Source: an uncultured Collinsella sp.
GTDB taxonomy: Bacteria; Actinomycetota; Coriobacteriia; Coriobacteriales; Coriobacteriaceae
NCBI GenBank assembly: GCA_900541045.1
Contig: UQID01000017.1
Location: 1-52,884, forward strand
Length of the DNA stretch: 52,884 bases
Reading direction: 5' to 3'
Both the position numbers and the translations under genes were made by a program. The notes under the pieces are model-generated. The model did no database searches. It was not told the DNA's origin and saw only the letters and a list, made by a program, of their open reading frames with translations. Positions within the stretch are counted from its first letter, which is position 1, and the number at the start of each line of letters is the position of its first letter. Shown piece by piece: positions 1-7,933 of this stretch.

Positions 1-50
1 TACGAGATTAGCGAGTGTCTCGTGGGCTCGGAGATGTGTATAAGAGACAG
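1..50. other. Illumina Nextera P7 index and transposon adapter (not genomic)
   Basis: Bases 1-8 match the end of the P7 primer (TACGAGAT). Bases 9-16 (TAGCGAGT) sit where the i7 index belongs. Bases 17-31 are GTCTCGTGGGCTCGG and bases 32-50 are the 19-bp Tn5 mosaic end AGATGTGTATAAGAGACAG. This is the complete library-adapter order, so the stretch is technical. Genomic sequence starts at about 51. Read through on the minus strand the adapter adds the false tail CLLYTSPSPRDTR to the first gene. Confidence 0.98.
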
Positions 51-1078
51 CGACGGACCTCGACATCGGGCAGGTCGGGGCTATCGACCTGCACCTCCTT
101 AATCTCCTTAATAAACTTGGGCGCCACCGGCTCGGGATGCACGCTCTCGAGCTCCTGCAGGTTGCGCTCGTCGTCGGTCAGGCTCTTAAAGACGGTGTAG
201 TTGTTGATGAGGTTGGTGTACATCTGCACCATGTACTCGTCATCGAACGCCAGCGCTTGCTGCTGCACGTCGATGTTGTAGCCCACCTTGTCGTAGCGCT
301 CCATAAACTGCCACAGCTGGTAGCACTTGCGGTAGTTGGGGTCCTTCATGATGAGGTTGGTGCGCTGAATGGGGCTGCGAACCGCGCTGCATCCGTTCAT
401 GATCTGGCAGAACGACGCGCCGCGCAGTGCCATGACCAGACGGCGCACGCGGTCGATGCGCATAAAGACGTCCATGTTGTCGGCGTCGTTCTCGGCAAAG
501 CTCTGGCGATTCTTGACCGTCATCTCGACGTTGTACTCGATCTCCTCGTACGCATCGTCGATCTTGCTGTGCATCTTAAAGCGGTTGCGGATCTCGTTGC
601 CCGTCGACCAAAAGATCACGTCGGTGCGCTTGTCTACAAACGTCAGCAGGCGCTGAATCAGGTGGTAGATAAAGCGGTTCTCGTACAGGTCGTACGTCTC
701 GACGGTACTGACGTTGAGGATGCGCGTGGGGTGGACGCCGCCATCGTCGCTCGGCGCCAGGAACTGCGTGTTCTGGCTCAGATGACGGACGCTGTCGGCG
801 CTGATCTTTTTGGCGAGCGAGACCGGCACCACCTCTTCCTCGGTGGTGATGAAGCGGCGCGGATTTTCGATGATGGTGTTGATGGCGTCGAGCGAGTCCT
901 CGATCATGCTGATCCACTCCTCGTCCACCACCTTGACGAGCTCCTCGCGCTGCTGCTCGATCGTGGTGCCCGAGGCCTGCGCCATCTCAAACAGATAGCG
1001 GAAGTAGCGGCTGTCCTCCTGGATAGGCTCCATCTGCTCGGAGAAGCTGGTATAGAGGTCCTGAATGGTCTCGGACAT
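51..1078 (-). CDS. DUF2357-type McrC-like partner protein, 3' end missing
   Basis: The visible part is about 343 residues, starting at ATG 1078 with a GGAG ribosome binding site. The frame runs into adapter at base 50, so the C-terminus is absent. The middle contains VETYDLYENRFIYHLIQRLL (about residues 127-146), which resembles the conserved ETYD..ENRF core of DUF2357 proteins; these often pair with McrB-like ATPases and carry a PD-(D/E)XK nuclease fold towards the C-terminus. That nuclease part would lie beyond the edge and cannot be checked. It is the last visible gene of the operon, 99 bases after the McrB-like gene, as McrC follows McrB. Calling it a nuclease is inference; the DUF2357 assignment is by eye. 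Confidence 0.6.
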
Positions 1079-1177
1079 GGGTTACTCCATAGGTTGGATC
1101 GATCGGAAAGGGGCGTGACGACACCACACTGGGCAAACGCTACTGATTGCCTTGCCCCACGCCCCGCGCTTACGGCA

Positions 1178-2875
1178 TTAGTAGAAGTTCTGGATCCGCT
1201 GCAGATACATGACGGAATCGGACAGGCCGCCCTCGCCAAAGGTCTTCTCGATGTACTCGATCAGGCCCTTCATCTCGTCGCGCACAAAGCTCACGTTCAT
1301 GGACTCAAACTTCTTGAGCACCTTGCGGGCGATGATGTAGTCCATGCCGCCCAACTCGGTGCCGCCGCACGCCACGTACACGGGGATAAAGTCGTACATC
1401 TGCTTGATGATACGGTTGCCAAAGGCCAGCTTAAAGCGGGTCTGCAGGTACTGGTCCAGCTTGTGCATCTTCTCGAGCAGATCGTCATCGATCACGTGCT
1501 CGACCTTGGCCTTCTGGAACAGATACTGCAGGTGGTCGGCCGTCACGTGCACGCGCTCGTGCGGCTCGCACTCAAACGCGTCGGCGCGCTCGTTGAGCTC
1601 GATGGGAATCGCACGGTCGTACACCTTGTCCGTGATGGTAAAGGTGGAGTCATCGTTGTTGGCCGTGCCGATAAACCACAGGCTGTCGGGAATGGTGAGC
1701 TTTCCGTCGTGCAGACCCTTGGGGTCGGCGGCCCACTGGGTAGGCACCAGGTCGAGCACCCACTCGTCGTGGCTGGGCATCTCGAGCACCGACAGGATCT
1801 CGGCAAAGTAGTACTCCACGCGGGCGAGGTTCATCTCGTCGAGCACGATCATGGACGGGTCCTGGCGCAGCCCCGCCTCGTACACGGCACGGAGGAACTC
1901 TGTCTCGTTAAAGCGCTTGGAAAACTCGTTGAAGTAGCCCAGCACCTCGGTGCGATCGCGAAAACTCGGCTGCACCGACACGATGGTTGCGGGGTTGTCC
2001 AGATAGCGGCTAAAGCTGTATGGCAGCGACGTCTTACCGGTACCCGAAATGCCCTCCAGAATCAGCAGCTTGGAGGCGGCCATGCCGGCCACAAAGCGGC
2101 GGATGACCTCGGGCGTGTAGTAGAGCTTCATCTGGCTGCAGGCGAACGCGCGGAAGCTGTCGACAAAGTCCTCCAGCGAGATGGCATCGTCGTAGACCGG
2201 GGGCTCCCAGTCGCGGTACTTAAGGTCCACAAGGGACAGCTTGGGGAAGCGGTTGGCCTGGGCGATCTCTTTTTCCTCGGCAAGGGTCTTGGCCTCGACG
2301 GTGGCCTTGGCCATGGCGGCCGCGGCATCCTTGACGCCATCGCCATCGAGCGCGAGCGACGCGTTGCCCGACACCACGGCGGCCGTGGCGCCCTCGCCCG
2401 CAGGCGCACCGGCGCCCGTAGCGGCGCCCACCACGTTGCCCACCGTGGGCAGGTGATCGTCGGCCAGGGCCGAGGCGCCCACGTACGGAATCTGCTTGGT
2501 GCCGCCCATGGCATTGACCTTGAGCGCCAGCAGCTTGTTTTTCTCGTCCATAAGGTCGAGCACCTGCTTGTTCAGGCGGCCGATCTCGCGATAGAGCGCT
2601 TTGTTGGACGTGTCGTCGCGATGCAGGCGACGGTTGATGCGGTAGCGGTGAACCAGAATGGCCACGATCAGCACGGGGACCGCGATGAGCATGGCAAACA
2701 GAATGACCGCGCCGATCTTGCCCACCAGGTCAAACGTGGTGAAGTAGGTCATAAAGATGCTGAAGTACTCAACCCAGCCAAACACCAGCAGATTAAGGAT
2801 GGAGCTCACGACGGCAACGACGTTGTAGACGACCTTTGCCAGCAGCTCCCAGGCAAATCCCAGAAACTCACTCAC
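1178..2875 (-). CDS. Membrane-anchored McrB-like AAA+ ATPase
   Basis: This 565-residue protein starts at GTG 2875, overlapping the end of the signal peptidase gene by 8 bases, which suggests translational coupling. Two hydrophobic segments (about residues 10-33 and 52-76) predict membrane anchoring. They are followed by a basic stretch, a short coiled coil (about 90-120) and an Ala/Gly-rich linker (about 135-200). The AAA+ module has Walker A GISGTGKTS (about 275-283), QPSFRDRTEVLGYFN, Walker B MIVLDEMNLARVEYYF (about 342-357) and a sensor-1-like FIGTANNDDST. The LDEMNLA and DR..LGYFN motifs are typical of the McrB/MoxR-like branch. McrB normally has a DNA-binding N-terminus; here that position holds transmembrane helices. 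The substrate is unknown. The ATPase call is firm; the link to surface proteins rests on operon context. Confidence 0.85.
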   Translation of the reverse strand: MSEFLGFAWELLAKVVYNVVAVVSSILNLLVFGWVEYFSIFMTYFTTFDLVGKIGAVILFAMLIAVPVLIVAILVHRYRINRRLHRDDTSNKALYREIGRLNKQVLDLMDEKNKLLALKVNAMGGTKQIPYVGASALADDHLPTVGNVVGAATGAGAPAGEGATAAVVSGNASLALDGDGVKDAAAAMAKATVEAKTLAEEKEIAQANRFPKLSLVDLKYRDWEPPVYDDAISLEDFVDSFRAFACSQMKLYYTPEVIRRFVAGMAASKLLILEGISGTGKTSLPYSFSRYLDNPATIVSVQPSFRDRTEVLGYFNEFSKRFNETEFLRAVYEAGLRQDPSMIVLDEMNLARVEYYFAEILSVLEMPSHDEWVLDLVPTQWAADPKGLHDGKLTIPDSLWFIGTANNDDSTFTITDKVYDRAIPIELNERADAFECEPHERVHVTADHLQYLFQKAKVEHVIDDDLLEKMHKLDQYLQTRFKLAFGNRIIKQMYDFIPVYVACGGTELGGMDYIIARKVLKKFESMNVSFVRDEMKGLIEYIEKTFGEGGLSDSVMYLQRIQNFY

Positions 2876-3614
2876 CGTCGGTACCCTCCTGCTTGGTCGC
2901 GCTCATCGCCGCCTCGGCCTCGGCCTTCAGACGGCGGGCTTCCTCGAGCTTGGCCTCGGCCTGGGCGAGCTGCTCGGCGGCGTTATCGGCCGTGATGGTG
3001 GTATCGCCCTTGCCCTCGGCGTCCACGATGGCAGCCGCGGCGGCCAGGCGGTCCTCCTCGGCCATAGCGCGCTTGAGGTTCATGCCCACCACGATGAGGT
3101 GATACACCTGGTAGATAAAGAACAGCAGCATGGGCAGCACGATCACAATGAGGAAGCCCATAGAGCTGGACAGGAAGTCCATGACCTTGCCCATCTGCGG
3201 CAACGCGAACAGGTACTTACCAACGATGTCGCCGTCGCTGATGATGTGCGTATCGGCCACGTCGTTGTTGTCGCCCTTGGTGGTAAAGCTGCGCATGCCG
3301 TTGACCTCGTCGATGGCGGCGATGCGGTGAGTGTTGAGCGCGTACTCGTTGTCGATGATGGTATGGAACGTCACGATGTCGCCCACCTCGAGCTTGGAGG
3401 TGTCGCACTTTTGGATGATGATGAGGTCGCCCTTGTTAAATGTGGGCGCCATGGAGTCGGACTGCACGGCGAGCGGGGTGAAGCCGGCGATGTCGGAGAC
3501 GCTGCCGTCCTCGTGCGTGGCGAGCGTGGTAAACGCATACAGGGCCGCCACCAGGATGATGATCCACATGACGACGCTCAGCGCGATGGATGCGACTTTT
3601 TTAACAGATTGCAT
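2868..3614 (-). CDS. sipW: SipW-type signal peptidase I
   Basis: This 248-residue membrane protease has an N-terminal transmembrane segment (about residues 8-30), the catalytic serine motif SDSMAPTF (Ser54) followed by KGDLIII, and THRI around His96. The ER/archaeal-type and SipW signal peptidases use His at the place where bacterial LepB uses Lys. The motif TKGDNNDVAD follows. A second hydrophobic segment lies near 150-180 and the protein ends in an Ala/Glu-rich coiled tail with no known role. The SipW type processes TasA/camelysin-like precursors, and four such precursors lie directly upstream on the same strand, so they are its likely substrates. The ATG at 3614 follows AAGGGA. Confidence 0.92.
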   Translation of the reverse strand: MQSVKKVASIALSVVMWIIILVAALYAFTTLATHEDGSVSDIAGFTPLAVQSDSMAPTFNKGDLIIIQKCDTSKLEVGDIVTFHTIIDNEYALNTHRIAAIDEVNGMRSFTTKGDNNDVADTHIISDGDIVGKYLFALPQMGKVMDFLSSSMGFLIVIVLPMLLFFIYQVYHLIVVGMNLKRAMAEEDRLAAAAAIVDAEGKGDTTITADNAAEQLAQAEAKLEEARRLKAEAEAAMSATKQEGTDGE

Positions 3615-3674
3615 GATGTCCCTTACTACCGTGTCTGTCTAGGTCGTGCGCGGCCCGGCGGCCGCCGTGCATAT

Positions 3675-4481
3675 CTACTGTTCCTCGATGCCCTCAAAGC
3701 GCATCGATACTGAATAGTTAGCTCCCTTTAGCATATTAGTGCAATTTGGGTCCGTTCCCTCGAGCCATATGCGAACGGTTACCGGCTTATCCGTATCTTT
3801 TATCAGGTCGAACATATCGCTGGTCGCGGTCGCCTCGCCCGAGCCGAGTCCAAAGACGGTGGCCGCGCCGGATGAGCCCCCGGCCCCGTTGGGGTCGTAG
3901 ACCCAAGTGTGGCCGTCGGCGGTAAAGCTCATGCGCATGGCGCTGGCCATGCCCTGCGTCTCGGAGCTAAACCGCGTGCCGGACACGCCGCCATTACCAT
4001 CCTGCCCGGTCAGGCGAACGCGCAAGTCCGTGCTGCTCATGAAGTGCAGCGTGAACTCCAGGTAGGCGCCGGTGGCGGGATCGGCGGTGGAACCGTCTTC
4101 GAAGGTGAAGGTCTGGTAGTCGCTCGTGGTTACGGGCTTGAGCTTGGATGCGTCAATGTCCACGCCCTTTTCGCTGGCGATGCGCGCCGAGATCTGGTCG
4201 AAGCCCAGGCTGTGGACGTATTCGTCGAACGTGGCGTGCTCGTCCAAGTCAAAGCGCAGCGAACCGTCGGCGTTAGCGTCGATCATGAGCATGCGGGTCT
4301 TGGCACTATCGGCGATGGAGAACCAGGCGAACGTTGCCATGGCTATCGCCACCAGCGCAAACAGCCCCAGCACCATGGTGGTGGTGAGCTTGCGGCGAAG
4401 GTCGGTGTCGGTGGGCGCGGCGGCTTGTGTCTGGGCGCCGTTGGCGATGGGCCGACGGTCGTCGGGCATGATGCGTGCCAT
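3675..4481 (-). CDS. SipW-dependent TasA/camelysin-like secreted protein (fourth in operon)
   Basis: This 268-residue precursor has a cytoplasmic N-terminal tail of about 30 residues, RRK, a hydrophobic stretch and ATFAWFS (about residues 49-55). That combination is the signature of SipW-type signal peptides. The mature part is acidic and polar with few cysteines, as expected for a fibre-forming or surface beta-rich protein. Near the C-terminus it carries WLEGTDPNCTN, related to the same segment in the three upstream paralogues. Its ATG overlaps the stop of the preceding gene by one base (TAATG), so the two are probably coupled. It is exported and presumably cut by the SipW encoded next. Fibre formation is inferred from the TasA family. 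Confidence 0.8.
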   Translation of the reverse strand: MARIMPDDRRPIANGAQTQAAAPTDTDLRRKLTTTMVLGLFALVAIAMATFAWFSIADSAKTRMLMIDANADGSLRFDLDEHATFDEYVHSLGFDQISARIASEKGVDIDASKLKPVTTSDYQTFTFEDGSTADPATGAYLEFTLHFMSSTDLRVRLTGQDGNGGVSGTRFSSETQGMASAMRMSFTADGHTWVYDPNGAGGSSGAATVFGLGSGEATATSDMFDLIKDTDKPVTVRIWLEGTDPNCTNMLKGANYSVSMRFEGIEEQ

Positions 4482-5470
4482 TACGCCTCACCATCCAGCG
4501 TCGCAAAGAGCGCCAGGTGCAAGGTGCCCGGATCTTGATAGAGATAGTCGGCGCTATCGGGGTCGGTGCCCTCGATGTAGTAATAGATATCCAGACGATA
4601 GGTCTGGCCAAGCCCCAGCGTGGCAAGCGTGTTTTGCGGGCGCGTGGCCGTCTCGCTCGTGTCCAGCGTAAAGGCGGCCGGGTCCTGCGTCACGTTGGCG
4701 CCACAAGCGAGCTGGCCGTTTTGCCAACCCAGGAGCATGCCCTCGGTGTAGCCCGCCAGGCCCGCAGGCGCGGTCGCGGGATGCTCGTCGCGATGGCCGC
4801 TGTCGGAGCTGTCGAGCTCAAAGATGTTGCTGGCAAGCACCTGGCTGCCGCTCGAAATCTTTATGCCCACGCGGGCTGCGCGCAGCAGCTCGGCATCGGC
4901 ACCCTGCGGGGCCAGCGATTCGGCCAGATACAGGTTGACCTTACCCGCTACTTTGCTGGCGCCCGTTCCGGTAATGGTGGGGCGCAGGTCGATCCAGCCG
5001 TGGTAGAACGCGGAGCCGTTGTCTTTTGCCTGCTCAAACACTGTGGCATCGCCGGCAGAGTTGTTTTGCGCACAGGCAGCAAAGCCGTTGAGGTCAAAGG
5101 TCGAGACCGGGTAGAGCGTCACGGCGCCGTTCGCGGTGGAAGTTAGGGAAACGTCGCCCTGCTGCGACCAGCTGCCGCGGTCGGCGTCACCCAGCTCCAG
5201 CACCAGCTTGGACGTGTCGCTGTGCACGCTCACCGAGTTGGTGTTGACCTTCATGTTGTTGGTAAACCAGGCGTAGGTCGCGACGCCCAAAGTGGCGGCG
5301 AGCGCCACCATAACGAGCGCGATGTAGGCACGCGCGCGGCGGGCGTGGCGGCGGGTGACGACGCCCTCGAGGTGTGAACACTCGGCAGCTGCGCTGGAGG
5401 GGGCCGCGGGGCTCTCACTCTGGGTTTTGGCCTCGCGGCTATCTGCTGGCATGTGCTTCTGATCTTCCAT
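4481..5470 (-). CDS. SipW-dependent TasA/camelysin-like secreted protein (third in operon)
   Basis: Starting at ATG 5470 gives 329 residues. This start has a G-rich ribosome binding site just after the previous stop and removes a spurious 54-residue extension that would overlap the upstream gene. The N-terminal tail (about 70 residues) is hydrophilic and longer than in its paralogues. RRHARRAR precedes a hydrophobic stretch that ends in ATYAWFT, the SipW-type signal. The mature region is polar and rich in Asp, Ser and Thr, and the C-terminus has YYIEGTDPDSADYL, the paralogous EG.D motif with Ser in place of Cys. Thirteen bases separate it from the upstream gene. The function is probably as a structural surface subunit, by analogy with TasA/CalY. 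Confidence 0.8.
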   Translation of the reverse strand: MEDQKHMPADSREAKTQSESPAAPSSAAAECSHLEGVVTRRHARRARAYIALVMVALAATLGVATYAWFTNNMKVNTNSVSVHSDTSKLVLELGDADRGSWSQQGDVSLTSTANGAVTLYPVSTFDLNGFAACAQNNSAGDATVFEQAKDNGSAFYHGWIDLRPTITGTGASKVAGKVNLYLAESLAPQGADAELLRAARVGIKISSGSQVLASNIFELDSSDSGHRDEHPATAPAGLAGYTEGMLLGWQNGQLACGANVTQDPAAFTLDTSETATRPQNTLATLGLGQTYRLDIYYYIEGTDPDSADYLYQDPGTLHLALFATLDGEA

Positions 5471-5483
5471 GTCGCTCGCCCCC

Positions 5484-6320
5484 TTACGCCTTGGCCGCGG
5501 CAAAGGCAAGCTGCAGCACCACATCGCGGGCCTGGGCCTCGTCGATGCAATTGGCGTCGCAGCCTTCCATGTACACAACGTAGCGAACGTTTGCCACCTC
5601 GTTGGCGGCCAGCATGCAGATGGGCGTAGCACCCGCGCGCGCCGTGGGCGTGTCGCCGGTGCCGTCCATGCTGTAGGCGCTTATGGAGCGCGCAGGGTCG
5701 GCGGTGTAGGTCCAGCCCGAGGCGCCCGCTGCCACAACCACGCCGTCTTGCGCGGTGGTGCGCCTGCTGGTGGCACCCGCGGTGCTGCCCAGGTCGTCGC
5801 AGGTAAAGATATGCGTTTGCGTACCCGACTGGGTCGTAATTACCAGACCCAGGCGCAGCGCGGCCAGCAGCTGCGGGTCGCTCGTCACGCTCATCTGGCC
5901 CGGATACAGGTACACGTTGAGCGCGCTGTCGCCGCCCTTAAGGTACAGCGTGCCCGAAAGGGCATAGTCGTCCAGCTGCGCGGTGCAGTCGGCGTAGTCG
6001 GTCGTGATGCCCGCGGCGTTTTGGAACGTGCCGCGCCAAAAGCGGGAAAGGTCCGACGTCGAGATGGGATAGAGCGTCTTGTCGGCGGCGGCAAGTGTGG
6101 CCGTCGTGTCCCAGGGCCCGTTGGCCGAAAGGCCAATCTGCAGATCGGAGCTCTCGTCGCTTACCGTATGCGCCACGGGCGTCACGTTGGTGTAGCGCGA
6201 GTTGCTAAACCAGGCGTAGGTGGCGGCGCTCAGGGCAGCTACCAGCACCAGCATCCATGCGGCCGCAGCAACCATGCGGCGGCGCGAGCTTAGGATGTCT
6301 TTGATGTTCGATGTACTCAT
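5484..6320 (-). CDS. SipW-dependent TasA/camelysin-like secreted protein (second in operon)
   Basis: The start at ATG 6320 (MSTSNIKD) follows a GGGGG-type ribosome binding site and lies 11 bases after the preceding stop. The 278-residue product has SSRRRM, a hydrophobic helix and AATYAWFSNSR (about residues 32-42), a clear SipW-type signal. The mature part has scattered cysteines and ends with YMEGCDANCIDEA, the paralogous C-terminal motif with a Cys pair. It is placed between homologous genes in a tight run, so the four products are likely made together and may co-assemble. No enzymatic motif was seen. Confidence 0.8.
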   Translation of the reverse strand: MSTSNIKDILSSRRRMVAAAAWMLVLVAALSAATYAWFSNSRYTNVTPVAHTVSDESSDLQIGLSANGPWDTTATLAAADKTLYPISTSDLSRFWRGTFQNAAGITTDYADCTAQLDDYALSGTLYLKGGDSALNVYLYPGQMSVTSDPQLLAALRLGLVITTQSGTQTHIFTCDDLGSTAGATSRRTTAQDGVVVAAGASGWTYTADPARSISAYSMDGTGDTPTARAGATPICMLAANEVANVRYVVYMEGCDANCIDEAQARDVVLQLAFAAAKA

Positions 6321-6331
6321 CCCCGGCCCCC

Positions 6332-7216
6332 TTACGAACGCTTGCCAGCAAAACGCAGCGCCAGCGATTGCAGGCTGGTGGCGGCCAGGTTGTTGGTGCA
6401 GTCGGGGTCGCAGCCTTCCAGCCACACGTACACATCCACGCGCACGGGCATGCTGCGGTTGGCGCCCTTGGCGGCAGCGGGCAGGCTGCAGATCTTGGTC
6501 GTGGCCTCCTTGAGGCTCACGACGCCGGTGTCTTCGTTGTAGTCGCAGAAGTTTGCACTGGTCAGCTGGTCAAAATGGACCGTGGCGCCGTCGGAGCGGC
6601 TGCTGTCGAGCACCAGGTGGTTCTGCTCGTTTTCGCCGGCGTCCTTGCCATCGAGCGTGTTGTAGCGCGCCTGGGGATTGTGCTCGCCCGAGACCTCAAA
6701 GACGTACTGGCCCGTAACGGTATCGCCCTGCCCTGGAGCATAGGCGACCAGCCCCACGCGCAGGGCGGTGGAGATGGGGTTTGCCGGATCTTGCTCGGTA
6801 AAGTCGATGCCCGACAGGTACACGTCGGTTGCGGCCGAGTTAGTGGCCAGGTACAGGGAGGTCTTGTAGTAGTCGGAATGCTCGGCCGCGCCAAACATGC
6901 TGGCAAACAGCGAATCCTGCGTGGTTCCGCCGGTAAAGCCCATTACCTTTTGAAAGCCGTTGAGCACGTTGTCGGTCGAGACAGGATCGAGCAGGCCCGC
7001 AAAGCTCAGACCGGCGTTGGTCTTGTACTCGCCATCGTACTCGTTGGAGATAAGGAAGGTAACGCCCGTGCCCGCGGCCATCTTGACGTCGGTGATATGG
7101 CGGTTGGCATTGTAGATGTACCAGGCATACGTTACGGCTCCGGCAGCAGCAAGGGCCACCAGCAACGTGGCGAGCATGCGATTGAACTGTTTTCGCAGCG
7201 AGCGCGCGTCCGACAT
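6332..7216 (-). CDS. SipW-dependent TasA/camelysin-like secreted protein (first in operon)
   Basis: ATG 7216 (MSDARSLRKQ) is chosen over an in-frame ATG 51 bases upstream because GGGGGAGGGGC lies directly before it. The 294-residue product has a short basic tail, a hydrophobic helix (about residues 14-30) and VTYAWYIYNANR, a SipW-type signal. The mature domain contains segments resembling camelysin-type beta-sandwich proteins (TSLYLATNSAATDVYLSG) and ends in WLEGCDPDCTNNL followed by a hydrophobic strand. It is the first gene after a gap of about 230 bases and so probably lies next to the operon promoter. No clear minus-strand promoter could be picked with confidence in 7217-7388. Confidence 0.8.
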   Translation of the reverse strand: MSDARSLRKQFNRMLATLLVALAAAGAVTYAWYIYNANRHITDVKMAAGTGVTFLISNEYDGEYKTNAGLSFAGLLDPVSTDNVLNGFQKVMGFTGGTTQDSLFASMFGAAEHSDYYKTSLYLATNSAATDVYLSGIDFTEQDPANPISTALRVGLVAYAPGQGDTVTGQYVFEVSGEHNPQARYNTLDGKDAGENEQNHLVLDSSRSDGATVHFDQLTSANFCDYNEDTGVVSLKEATTKICSLPAAAKGANRSMPVRVDVYVWLEGCDPDCTNNLAATSLQSLALRFAGKRS

Positions 7217-7388
7217 GCCCCTCCCCCAGATGCCGTGTTGTAAACTGCCTGGACACCATTTGCCCATAATGGAGTTATTCTACGCGAATGTGCTGTTCGT
7301 CGGGGGTACAAACGCGACTTTCCGCGTGCTGTTCGCGCTACATCGGGGCGGATAGGGTCGCAAATCGCCGCTTTTTAAAAAATAGTTC

Positions 7389-7417
7389 TTGCCACTGGGC
7401 GGGAGCTCCTTTATATT
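7389..7417 (+). promoter_or_regulatory. Sigma-70-type promoter for tRNA-Val
   Basis: TTGCCA at 7389-7394 and TATATT at 7412-7417 are 17 bases apart, about 30 bases upstream of the tRNA. Position, spacing and sequence fit a vegetative promoter. Confidence 0.65.
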
Positions 7418-7446
7418 ATTCCCTGCGCACTCGCGCACCCTTGATC

Positions 7447-7521
7447 GGGCGTTTAGCTCAGGGGGAGAGCGCTTCCCTGACACGGAAGAGGTCAGAAGTT
7501 CAAATCTTCTAACGCCCACCA
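7447..7521 (+). tRNA. tRNA-Val(GAC) with encoded CCA
   Basis: The acceptor stem GGGCGTT (7447-7453) pairs perfectly with AACGCCC (7511-7517), followed by discriminator A and encoded CCA. The D stem GCTC/GAGC, anticodon stem CTTCC/GGAAG and T stem AGAAG/CTTCT with TTCAAAT loop are all intact. The anticodon loop CTGACAC gives anticodon GAC, which reads valine codons GUC and GUU. Confidence 0.97.
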
Positions 7522-7529
7522 AATGTTCG

Positions 7530-7569
7530 CAGCTCAGAGGCTATGTCCTCTGGGCTGTTTTGTTTTTTG
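7530..7569 (+). terminator. Intrinsic terminator after tRNA-Val
   Basis: CAGCTCAGAGG (7530-7540) and CCTCTGGGCTG (7547-7557) form an 11-bp stem with one G-T pair and a 6-base loop, followed by TTTTGTTTTTTG. Confidence 0.9.
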
Positions 7570-7870
7570 CCACCAAGCGCGCCGCCAAATAAGTCATCAA
7601 ATATTGATCCAAGGTCCCTACGCGATGGTCTTCGCATCCCGTAGGGGTGCCGGCAGATTGCATGTGTCCTGGCCCATCATGACCGCAACATGTTGGTCAA
7701 GCATAATCTTTTGGATTCTTTTGGCGTGAGCGGCTTGGTTTTGGTGCTATTTGGCGGCGGCACGGTTGAGGGGGTTTCAAAACTGCTGTGCAGGTAGTTG
7801 GGTTGATAACGTTTTAGCAGTCTGCCAAGAGGCTTTCATTTATAATGCGTCTGCAAATTGACCAATTGCT
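7570..7870. other. Intergenic stretch without a recognised gene
   Basis: No convincing coding region, ribosome binding site or RNA fold was seen between the tRNA terminator and the nrdD promoter. Short open frames on the minus strand here lack ribosome binding sites and have unlikely composition. Confidence 0.5.
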
Positions 7871-7883
7871 TTGACCTGCTGAA

Positions 7884-7933
7884 ACACTATATGTTGTGTT
7901 TGACCTAAAAAAAGAATACAGGATATAGATGCC
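7884..7933 (+). promoter_or_regulatory. NrdR box and promoter of nrdD
   Basis: ACACTATATGTTGTGT (7884-7899) is very close to the NrdR box consensus ACACwATATmTwGTGT. A degenerate second box, ACAGGATATAGATGCC, lies at 7918-7933, 34 bases further on. A promoter TTGACC (7900-7905) with 18-base spacer and TATAGA (7924-7929) sits between and over them, so bound NrdR would block it. TTGACC also occurs at 7858 and 7871. The leader to the nrdD start is then about 220 bases; nothing else was recognised in it. Confidence 0.65.

Noticed and set aside
15..200. Short plus-strand frame starting MSRGLGDVYKRQ
   Set aside because: The start is coded by the Nextera adapter, a known artefact.
51..2875. Classical type IV McrBC restriction system
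   Set aside because: The ATPase lacks a DNA-binding N-terminus, has membrane helices and is in an operon with secreted proteins; the nuclease part of the partner is not visible.
137..2995. A 952-codon plus-strand open frame opposite the ATPase and DUF2357 genes
   Set aside because: It is antisense to two genes with clear motifs and has a His/Val/Leu-rich composition typical of the reverse frame of G+C-rich coding DNA.
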